From an uncultured Lachnospiraceae bacterium (GTDB lineage Bacteria > Bacillota > Clostridia > Lachnospirales > Lachnospiraceae), in contig CALZHV010000159.1 in NCBI GenBank assembly GCA_945787485.1, positions 1 through 5,141 of the forward strand: 5,141 nucleotides of DNA. Reading direction: 5' to 3'. Below the pieces are notes generated by a model. It was given only the letters and a program-made list of their open reading frames with translations. It ran no database searches and was not told the origin of the DNA. Shown here piece by piece: positions 1 to 5,141 of the stretch; the stretch's first letter is position 1, and each line of letters starts with the position of its first letter. Position numbers and translations under genes: made by a program.

Positions 1-998
1 CGAATGGTCTTCTTGATTCCCTCTTTAAACATCGTCTCAGGATACCAGCCGATATCAGCCTTGATTTTATCAGGGGCAATCGCATATCTTCTGTCGTGTC
101 CCTTTCTGTCTTCAACATATGTTATCAAATCCTTTGATACAAGTGCTTTTCTTGGATCAGTATCGTCAAGCATCTCCTGTAGTGTTTCAATAATGATATT
201 TATGATTTCTATATTCTGCTTCTCGTTATGACCACCTATATTGTATGTCTCAAAAAGCTTGCCCTGTTCCTGAACCATATCAATTGCTTTCGCATGATCC
301 TCTACATACAGCCAGTCACGAACATTTTTTCCATCCCCGTATACAGGAAGCTTCTTTCCGGCTAAAGCATTATTAATAATAAGCGGTATGAGCTTTTCAG
401 GGAACTGGTAAGGACCATAATTATTACTGCAATTTGTAATATTTGCAGGGAACTTATATGTGTCCATGTACGCCTTTACAAGCATATCTGATGATGCCTT
501 ACTTGCTGAATATGGGCTGTGTGGGTCATATGGTGATGTCTCATAGAAGAATGCATTATCATCATCAGGAAGTGAGCCATACACCTCATCTGTTGAAACA
601 TGAAGGAATTTCTTTCCCTCCTTGAATGTTCCGTCAGGAAGCTCCCATGCTGCCTTTGCGCAATTAAGCATAACTGCTGTTCCAAGTACATTTGTCTGGA
701 CAAAAACCTCCGGGTTTTTTATGCTTCTGTCAACATGTGATTCTGCTGCAAAATGTACTACTCTGTCTATATCATTTTCTTCAAAAATCTTTGAAATTGC
801 TTCTTTATCGCAAATATCTGCCTTTACAAATGTGTAATTGTCTCTATTTTCAACATCCTTAAGATTTTCAAGATTTCCTGCATATGTTAAAGCATCTACA
901 TTTATTATTCTTATGTCATTATCATATTTTTTAAACATGTAATGAATATAGTTTGAACCAATAAATCCGGCACCACCTGTAACTAAATATGTTCTCAT
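1..998 (-). CDS. rfbB: dTDP-glucose 4,6-dehydratase (RfbB/RmlB), 3' end cut off by the window
   Basis: Converts dTDP-D-glucose to dTDP-4-keto-6-deoxy-D-glucose, the second step of dTDP-L-rhamnose synthesis; a cytosolic NAD-dependent enzyme of the extended short-chain dehydrogenase (SDR) family. The frame is open to the left edge, giving 332 codons. Visible landmarks are the Rossmann loop GGAGFIG at residues 8-14, DALTYAGN at 35-42, FAAESHVDRS at 83-92, STDEVYG at 135-141 (catalytic T136, D137, E138), YSASK at 163-167 (catalytic Y163, K167), NNYGPYQ at 192-198, RDWLYVEDH at 227-235, and GHDRRYA at 300-306. The last visible residues GIKKTI match the start of the usual C-terminal helix, so perhaps 10-20 residues are missing. 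The ATG at 998 has AAGGAG six nt upstream. It starts 10 nt after gatB, an unusual neighbour: rml genes normally cluster together. The other rml genes may lie beyond the left edge. The motif set is specific for RmlB rather than UDP-sugar epimerases. Confidence 0.95.
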   Translation of the reverse strand, partial: MRTYLVTGGAGFIGSNYIHYMFKKYDNDIRIINVDALTYAGNLENLKDVENRDNYTFVKADICDKEAISKIFEENDIDRVVHFAAESHVDRSIKNPEVFVQTNVLGTAVMLNCAKAAWELPDGTFKEGKKFLHVSTDEVYGSLPDDDNAFFYETSPYDPHSPYSASKASSDMLVKAYMDTYKFPANITNCSNNYGPYQFPEKLIPLIINNALAGKKLPVYGDGKNVRDWLYVEDHAKAIDMVQEQGKLFETYNIGGHNEKQNIEIINIIIETLQEMLDDTDPRKALVSKDLITYVEDRKGHDRRYAIAPDKIKADIGWYPETMFKEGIKKTI

Positions 999-1004
999 AG
1001 AATT

Positions 1005-1011
1005 CTCCTTA
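1005..1011 (-). promoter_or_regulatory. rfbB Shine-Dalgarno overlapping the gatB stop codon
   Basis: On the minus strand the sequence reads TAAGGAG, then AATTCT, then the rfbB ATG. The TAA is the gatB stop (1009-1011) and AAGGAG (1005-1010) is the rfbB ribosome binding site, at a good 6-nt spacing. No room is left for a terminator or promoter between the genes, so rfbB is probably translated from the same mRNA and may be coupled to gatB translation. Confidence 0.85.
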
Positions 1012-2445
1012 CTTTGATAAAATCTCTTTTAAAATACGGTTTACTTCTCCGGGATCAGCCTTGCCTTTCATCGCCTTCATTGTCTGTCCGACAAGGAATC
1101 CTATTGCTTTTTCTTTACCACTCTTATAATCCTCTACAGACTTAGGATTTGCATCTACAATCTCCTGAATAGTCTTCGTAAGAGCACCCTCATCATTTAC
1201 AGTCTTAAGTCCGTTAGCCTCTACATATTCTGCAGGTTCGATATCATCTGTAAATATCTTTTCAAATACTTCCTTTGCAACGGTTCCGTTAATAGCCTTT
1301 GATTCAACCAATTCAATAAGCTTGGCAAGATTTTTGGCTGAGAATTTTAAATCCTCAGGGTCCATCTCATGCTCCTTCATAAGTCTCATAGTCTCAACCA
1401 TCAGCCAGTTGGAAACCTTCTTTGGTGCGGCACCAAGTGAAATTGCTTCCTCAAATATGTCTGCTAACTTCTTTGAATTTGTAAGAATATCTATATCATA
1501 ATCAGGTATATCGTATTCTTCCTTATATCTTATACGTTTTTCATCTCTTAGTTCAGGCTGGTTAGCTCTTATCTGCTCTAACCATTCATCACTAATGATA
1601 ATAGGTACAAGGTCAGGGTCAGGGAAATATCTGTAGTCCTGCGCATCCTCCTTTGAACGCATAGGATATGAATATTCCTTTGTATCATCCCATCTTCTTG
1701 TCTCCTGAATTACCTTTTCGCCTGATTCTATAAGATCAATCTGTCTTTCCTTCTCATTTTCAATAGCTCTTGCTATTGCCTTAAATGAGTTAAGATTCTT
1801 CATTTCTGTTCTTGTACCGAATGTTTCGCTACCGACTTCTCTTACGGAAAGGTTAACGTCTGCTCTCATTGAGCCTTCGTTAAGCTTACAGTCTGATGCA
1901 CCAAGATATTGGATAATAAGTCTCAATTTTTCAAGGTATGCAATTACTTCTTCTGCGCTTCTCATATCCGGCTCTGAAACTATCTCTATAAGTGGCACAC
2001 CTGATCTGTTGAAATCCACAAGCGAGCTGTCCGTAAATGGGTCATGTACAAGCTTGCCTGCATCCTCCTCCATATGAATCTCATGTATGCGAACAAATTT
2101 CTTATTGCCATCAACCTCAATTTCTATCTTACCATCACGACATATAGGATAGTAAAGCTGTGAAATCTGATAGTTCTGTGGATTGTCAGGATAGAAATAA
2201 TTCTTTCTGTCAAATTTACAATTCTGTGTAATTGTACAGTTTGTAGCAAGACCAACCGCAATCGCTTTTTCAACTACCCCCTTATTTAATACAGGAAGCG
2301 AACCCGGCATACCTGTACAGACAGGGCATGTATGTGTATTTGGAGCTCCACCAAATTCAGTAGAACATCCACAGAAAATCTTTGTCTTTGTCGCAAGCTC
2401 AACATGAACCTCAAGGCCAATAACTGTTTCAAATGTCTTACTCAT
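1009..2445 (-). CDS. gatB: Asp-tRNA(Asn)/Glu-tRNA(Gln) amidotransferase subunit B (GatB)
   Basis: GatB binds the misacylated tRNA, phosphorylates the Glu or Asp carboxylate with ATP, and uses ammonia channelled from GatA to make Gln-tRNA(Gln) or Asn-tRNA(Asn). It is complete at 478 residues, the usual length (the S. aureus protein is about 475). The N-terminal cradle domain carries GLEVHVEL at residues 10-17, FDRKNYFYPDNP at 78-89, HMEEDAGK at 124-131, the family signature LVDFNRSGVPLIEIVSEPD at 142-160, EGSMRADVN at 190-198 and DYRYFPDPDL at 270-279. From memory of the S. aureus structure, E12, H14, E127 and E154 fall in the metal/ATP active-site cluster. From about residue 300 onward come the helical and YqeY-like tRNA-binding regions, ending in a KADPGEVN motif. 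Four cysteines (C25, C27, C40, C43) form a CxC/CxxC pair that could hold zinc. The ATG at 2445 lies 3 nt after gatA, in the same frame. Confidence 0.97.
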   Translation of the reverse strand: MSKTFETVIGLEVHVELATKTKIFCGCSTEFGGAPNTHTCPVCTGMPGSLPVLNKGVVEKAIAVGLATNCTITQNCKFDRKNYFYPDNPQNYQISQLYYPICRDGKIEIEVDGNKKFVRIHEIHMEEDAGKLVHDPFTDSSLVDFNRSGVPLIEIVSEPDMRSAEEVIAYLEKLRLIIQYLGASDCKLNEGSMRADVNLSVREVGSETFGTRTEMKNLNSFKAIARAIENEKERQIDLIESGEKVIQETRRWDDTKEYSYPMRSKEDAQDYRYFPDPDLVPIIISDEWLEQIRANQPELRDEKRIRYKEEYDIPDYDIDILTNSKKLADIFEEAISLGAAPKKVSNWLMVETMRLMKEHEMDPEDLKFSAKNLAKLIELVESKAINGTVAKEVFEKIFTDDIEPAEYVEANGLKTVNDEGALTKTIQEIVDANPKSVEDYKSGKEKAIGFLVGQTMKAMKGKADPGEVNRILKEILSK

Positions 2446-2462
2446 TTATTATAGCCCCCTTT
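2446..2462 (-). promoter_or_regulatory. gatB Shine-Dalgarno inside the last gatA codons, with tandem stops
   Basis: The minus strand reads AAAGGGGG, CTA, TAA, TAA, then the gatB ATG at 2445. The purine-rich site (2455-2462) lies in the gatA codons for Glu-Arg-Gly, 9 nt before the gatB ATG. The gatA stop at 2449-2451 is followed at once by a second in-frame TAA at 2446-2448. Terminating ribosomes sit on the gatB initiation region, which suggests translational coupling of GatA and GatB, two subunits needed in equal amounts. Confidence 0.75.
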
Positions 2463-3921
2463 CAGTCAGTGCATCCGGTCTCTTGTATTCACGGGTACAC
2501 TCAAATGCATATGCAGCTTTAATAATAGACTTTTCATCAAATGTTTGTCCAAGAAGCTGCATACCTACAGGCATTCCATCCTTATCGTATCCGCATGGAA
2601 GTGAAATGCCCGGAAGACCTGCAAGGTTTACTGATACTGTATATATATCGCCAAGATACATCTTGATTGGGTCTTGAAGCGACTCTCCTATCGTAAGTGC
2701 TGTTGTAGGAGCAACAGGTCCAAGTATTACATCATATTTTGCAAATGCTTCATCAAATGCTTTTTTGATAAGTGCCTTTGTCTGAAGTGCTTTTACATAA
2801 TATGCATCATAATATCCTGAGCTTAATACAAATGAACCAAGCATTATTCTACGTTTAACCTCAGCTCCAAATCCTTCTGAACGTGTCTTTTTGTACATAT
2901 TGTGTAAATCCCTGTACTCAGCTGTTCTGTAACCATATTTTACACCATCAAATCTCTCAAGGTTTGATGATGCCTCTGCTGAAGCAATAATATAATAAGC
3001 AGGAATAGCATATTCTACCATTCCAAGATCAAATTCCTCTACGACAGCACCCTTTTCTTCAAGTTTTTTTGCAGCCGCAAGAACGTTATTTTTTACATCC
3101 TCATCGATACCTTCCGCAAAATAATCTCTTGGAATACCTATTTTCATACCCTTAACATCATCCACAAGTGCGCTTGTGAAATCGTCTGCTGCCTCGCAAT
3201 ATGATGTTGAATCCTTATCATCGTGTTGGCATATAACCTCAAGAATTGTAGCACAGTCTGTTACATCCTTTGCGATAGGTCCAATCTGGTCAAGAGATGA
3301 ACCGTAAGCAATAAGACCATATCTTGATACTCTTCCGTATGTCGGTTTAATACCTGTTACGCCACAAAATGCTGCCGGCTGTCTTATTGAACCACCTGTA
3401 TCTGAGCCAAGTGCGTATGGGACTTCTTCAGCTGCAACTGCGGCCGCCGAACCACCTGATGAACCACCCGGTACCTTGTTAACATCCCATGGATTTTTAG
3501 TAGCTCCAAAATATGATGTCTCAGTTGTACTGCCCATTGCAAACTCATCCATGTTTGTTTTGCCGATTATTACTGCGCCGGCCTCCTTTAACTTCAATAC
3601 TGCCTCAGCAGTATAAGTAGGAATAAAATTATCAAGAATGTGTGATGAACATGTAGTGAGCATGCCTTCTATACACATATTATCCTTTATCGCTACAGGC
3701 ACACCTGCAAGTGGTCCTGCAAGCTCGCCATTATCTATTTTTTTCTGAATTTCCTCTGCCTGCTTTAATGCACCTTCTTCATCAACTGTGACAAAGCAAT
3801 TATAATCGCCTTCAAGTTTTTTTATACGCTCAAGGCATGCCTTAGTTGCATCAATAACCGTAACCTCACCCTGTTTTATCTTTTTACCAAGCTCTACCGC
3901 TGTTAAACTCATCAAATCCAA
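2449..3921 (-). CDS. gatA: Asp-tRNA(Asn)/Glu-tRNA(Gln) amidotransferase subunit A (GatA), probable TTG start
   Basis: GatA is the glutaminase subunit of GatCAB: an amidase-signature enzyme that hydrolyses glutamine and passes ammonia to GatB. From the TTG at 3921 it is 490 residues, normal for the family. The Ser-cisSer-Lys triad is visible as K79 (in AIKDN), S154 (in GGSSGGS, 152-158) and S178 (in GSDTGGSIRQP, 172-182). R358 (in EVKRRI) and D425 (in YLGDIYT) match the glutamine-binding residues. These five numbers equal those I recall for S. aureus GatA, which agrees with this start but does not prove it. The longest open frame begins at a GTG (3930) that is itself part of the SD, so it is unlikely to initiate. 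The TTG lies 8 nt after AGGAGG. An ATG at 3912 is the alternative, but its spacing is 17 nt, or 9 nt from a weak AAGG. The gene follows gatC by 12 nt. Identity is certain; the start is less so. Confidence 0.96.
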   Translation of the reverse strand: MDLMSLTAVELGKKIKQGEVTVIDATKACLERIKKLEGDYNCFVTVDEEGALKQAEEIQKKIDNGELAGPLAGVPVAIKDNMCIEGMLTTCSSHILDNFIPTYTAEAVLKLKEAGAVIIGKTNMDEFAMGSTTETSYFGATKNPWDVNKVPGGSSGGSAAAVAAEEVPYALGSDTGGSIRQPAAFCGVTGIKPTYGRVSRYGLIAYGSSLDQIGPIAKDVTDCATILEVICQHDDKDSTSYCEAADDFTSALVDDVKGMKIGIPRDYFAEGIDEDVKNNVLAAAKKLEEKGAVVEEFDLGMVEYAIPAYYIIASAEASSNLERFDGVKYGYRTAEYRDLHNMYKKTRSEGFGAEVKRRIMLGSFVLSSGYYDAYYVKALQTKALIKKAFDEAFAKYDVILGPVAPTTALTIGESLQDPIKMYLGDIYTVSVNLAGLPGISLPCGYDKDGMPVGMQLLGQTFDEKSIIKAAYAFECTREYKRPDALTERGL

Positions 3922-3936
3922 CCTTGCCACCTCCTA
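3922..3936 (-). promoter_or_regulatory. gatA Shine-Dalgarno overlapping the gatC stop; decides the gatA start
   Basis: The minus strand reads TAGGAGG, TGGCAAGG, then TTG. TAG (3934-3936) is the gatC stop, AGGAGG occupies 3930-3935, and an 8-nt spacer leads to the TTG at 3921. The GTG at 3930-3928 overlaps the last G of AGGAGG, so a ribosome bound here could not use it. This geometry is the reason for calling the TTG as the gatA start. Confidence 0.75.
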
Positions 3937-4221
3937 GTCAAATGTCTTAGGAACCTTATAGCATCCATCCTTTTGTTCCGGTGAATTCTTAAGAAGGTTC
4001 TCCCTGTCCTCTGTATTTGTGACGACATCCTCTCTAAATACATTATTTACAGAAAATGCGTGACTCATAGCAGGCACATCCTTTGTATCTAACTCATTTA
4101 GCTTGCTAACATATTCTAACATATTAGACATATCCTGCTTTGCCTGTTCTTTTTCTTCCTCAGACAATTCAAGCTTTGCCAATATTCCAACATAATCTAT
4201 AGTTTCGTCAGTGATTACCAT
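3934..4221 (-). CDS. gatC: Asp-tRNA(Asn)/Glu-tRNA(Gln) amidotransferase subunit C (GatC)
   Basis: GatC is the small structural subunit that wraps around the GatA-GatB interface and stabilises the complex; it has no catalytic site of its own. From the ATG at 4221 it is 95 residues, the standard size. Family landmarks are AKLELSEEE at 15-23 (usually written ARLELSEEE), the helix MLEYVSKLNELDT at 34-46, the MSH turn at 52-54, NVFREDVV at 60-67 and the C-terminal LLKNSPEQKDGCYKVPKT at 76-93. An ATG two codons upstream (4227) abuts the SD with no spacer, so the second ATG, 6 nt from GGAGG, is preferred. The gene lies 11 nt after aspS and 12 nt before gatA, in the common gatC-gatA-gatB order. Confidence 0.95.
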   Translation of the reverse strand: MVITDETIDYVGILAKLELSEEEKEQAKQDMSNMLEYVSKLNELDTKDVPAMSHAFSVNNVFREDVVTNTEDRENLLKNSPEQKDGCYKVPKTFD

Positions 4222-4235
4222 AATCATCCTCCTTA
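4222..4235 (-). promoter_or_regulatory. gatC Shine-Dalgarno (TAAGGAGG) built on the aspS stop codon
   Basis: The minus strand reads TAAGGAGG, ATGATT, then ATG. The TAA (4233-4235) is the aspS stop, and the whole octamer (4228-4235) is a full complement of the 3' end of bacterial 16S rRNA. The ATG at 4227 touches the SD; the ATG at 4221 is 6 nt away and is the likely start. This is a strong site for re-initiation by ribosomes ending on aspS. Confidence 0.85.
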
Positions 4236-5141
4236 ACTTCTAACCTTAATATGAACCTCTCTAAGCTGCTGTTCTGTTACCTCTGAAGGTGCGTTGCACA
4301 TAAGATCCTGAGCTGTACCACTCATTGGGAACGGAATAATCTCTCTGATGTTTTCTTCGTTTCGAAGAAGCATAATCATACGGTCTACTCCCGGAGCCAT
4401 ACCTGCATGTGGTGGTGCACCAAACTGGAATGCATTGTATAAAGCTCCAAACTTTGCTTCAAGAACAGACTTGTCATAGCCTGCTATTTCAAACGCTTTT
4501 TCCATTATTTCCATATCATGATTTCTTACGGCACCTGATGAAAGCTCAACACCGTTACATACGATATCATACTGGTATGCAAGTATATCAAGAGGGTCCT
4601 TTTCATTTAATGCTTCAAGTCCACCCTGTGGCATAGAAAACGGATTGTGTGTAAATCCAATTTTCTTTGTTTCTGTATCGTACTCGTACATTGGGAAATC
4701 ATTAATGTAACAGAAACGATAAGCATTCTTCTCAAGTAAATCAAGTCTGTTACCAAGCTCTGTACGAATCTGTCCCGCAAATACGCTTGCCTGCATTTCT
4801 GTATCAGCTATAAAGAAAATTGTATCGCCGACATTTAAGTTTGCCTTTTCCTTAAGCTCATTTTTCATATCGTCAGGTATGAATTTATCGATAGGTCCCT
4901 TGTAGCTTCCATCCTCAAGAACCTCAAGGTATCCAAGTCCTCCCATTCCTATACTCTGTGCAAACTTAAGCATCTTCTCATGCTGTCCCTTTGAAAGCTT
5001 CTTAGGTGCGTTGATTGCTCTTACAGTCTTGCCATGGAACGGTGCAAATGTACATCTTTGGAAAAACTCTGATAAATCAATAATTCTAAGCGGATTTCTA
5101 AGATCCGGCTTATCTGTACCAAATTCAAGCATAGCCTGCTT
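4233..5141 (-). CDS. aspS: Aspartyl-tRNA synthetase (AspRS), C-terminal half, 5' end outside the window
   Basis: AspRS attaches aspartate to tRNA(Asp), and in non-discriminating forms also to tRNA(Asn); a cytosolic class II synthetase. The frame is open to the right edge: 302 residues are visible, against about 590 for a bacterial-type AspRS, so the N-terminal anticodon-binding OB fold and motifs 1 and 2 are missing. The ATG at 5132 is internal: the codons before it give KQA, leading into MLEFGTDKPDLR, a conserved stretch just ahead of the insertion domain. Counting from that methionine, the GAD insertion domain spans about residues 30-130. It is followed by NDFPMYEYD at 144-152, HNPFSMPQGG at 162-171, NGVELSSGAVRNH at 193-205, motif 3 GAPPHAGMAPGVDR at 238-251 (ATP-binding R251), and NAPSEVTEQQLREVHIKV at 280-297. 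The GAD insertion marks the bacterial type. Several active-site blocks differ from the E. coli forms but look like a known clostridial/Bacteroidetes subgroup. The stop overlaps the gatC SD. Confidence 0.95.
   Translation of the reverse strand, partial: KQAMLEFGTDKPDLRNPLRIIDLSEFFQRCTFAPFHGKTVRAINAPKKLSKGQHEKMLKFAQSIGMGGLGYLEVLEDGSYKGPIDKFIPDDMKNELKEKANLNVGDTIFFIADTEMQASVFAGQIRTELGNRLDLLEKNAYRFCYINDFPMYEYDTETKKIGFTHNPFSMPQGGLEALNEKDPLDILAYQYDIVCNGVELSSGAVRNHDMEIMEKAFEIAGYDKSVLEAKFGALYNAFQFGAPPHAGMAPGVDRMIMLLRNEENIREIIPFPMSGTAQDLMCNAPSEVTEQQLREVHIKVRS

Noticed and set aside
476..703. A 75-codon minus-strand open frame rich in His and Met.
   Set aside because: It lies entirely within rfbB in another frame, and its His/Met-rich composition is what out-of-frame reading of that gene gives. 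It has no good SD.
714..720. An in-frame A AAA AAC heptamer in rfbB (Ile-Lys-Asn codons), resembling a -1 frameshift slippery site, followed by CCGGAGG.
   Set aside because: The residues fit the conserved HVDRSI-x-x-P-E stretch of RmlB, the zero frame continues intact through all catalytic motifs, and the -1 frame soon hits a stop. AT-rich codon use explains the A run.
4..837. Three plus-strand open frames of 60-75 codons at 4-231, 443-625 and 622-837.
   Set aside because: All are antisense to rfbB, which carries unmistakable RmlB motifs. None has an SD or a recognisable protein.
999..1008. Possible terminator or promoter between gatB and rfbB.
   Set aside because: Only 10 nt separate the genes, filled by the rfbB SD and spacer. 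No GC-rich hairpin with a U tract is present.
2448..2453. A perfect TATAAT on the minus strand just ahead of the gatB ATG.
   Set aside because: It is formed by the gatA CTA codon and the tandem stops. No TTGACA-like box lies 16-18 nt upstream (the bases there read GGATGC), and it would place the transcript start within gatB.
2483..2677. Plus-strand open frame of 64 codons opposite the end of gatA.
   Set aside because: Antisense to the conserved GatA C-terminus, with no SD and no family resemblance.
3058..3823. A 13-bp exact repeat (TTCAAGTTTTTTT on the plus strand) at 3058-3070 and 3811-3823 within gatA.
   Set aside because: Both copies encode Lys-Lys-Leu-Glu in lysine-rich surface helices with the same favoured codons. 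Two copies 740 bp apart in an AT-rich gene do not indicate a functional repeat.
4409..4636. Plus-strand open frame of 75 codons opposite aspS.
   Set aside because: Antisense to the conserved class II motif 3 region of AspRS; its composition follows from the opposite strand.

Overview
The window is a piece of bacterial chromosome with every gene on the minus strand and almost no non-coding DNA. Read in the direction of transcription (right to left), it holds the 3' half of aspS, then complete gatC, gatA and gatB, then most of an rfbB/rmlB gene that runs off the left edge. No RNA genes, mobile elements, CRISPR arrays, terminators or convincing promoters were found. No stretch longer than about 12 bases lies between genes. 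The sequence is AT-rich by eye, uses strong AGGAGG-type Shine-Dalgarno (SD) sites, and its proteins resemble those of Clostridia. Lachnospiraceae relatives such as Butyrivibrio, Roseburia or Lachnospira are my best guess. That placement rests on remembered sequence style, not on a search.

Region by region: 4233-5141 is the C-terminal half of aspartyl-tRNA synthetase (GAD insertion domain, motif 3, C-terminal tail). 3934-4221 is GatC, 2449-3921 is GatA and 1009-2445 is GatB, the three subunits of the tRNA-dependent amidotransferase. 1-998 is dTDP-glucose 4,6-dehydratase, missing only its last residues.

The first four genes form one functional unit. AspRS charges tRNA with aspartate, and GatCAB amidates misacylated Asp-tRNA(Asn) and/or Glu-tRNA(Gln) to the correct Asn- or Gln-tRNA. 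The fifth gene belongs to the dTDP-L-rhamnose (cell-surface sugar) pathway. It follows gatB by only 10 nt, with its SD overlapping the gatB stop, so it is probably co-transcribed with the translation genes.

The main added value of close reading is in the start codons. The longest open frames of gatC and gatA begin too close to their SD sites. The best-spaced starts are ATG at 4221 for gatC and a TTG at 3921 for gatA. At three of the four junctions the upstream stop codon is embedded in the downstream SD (TAAGGAGG, TAGGAGG, TAAGGAG). I see no sign of a previously undescribed system; this is an ordinary housekeeping region with a few modest points of interest.
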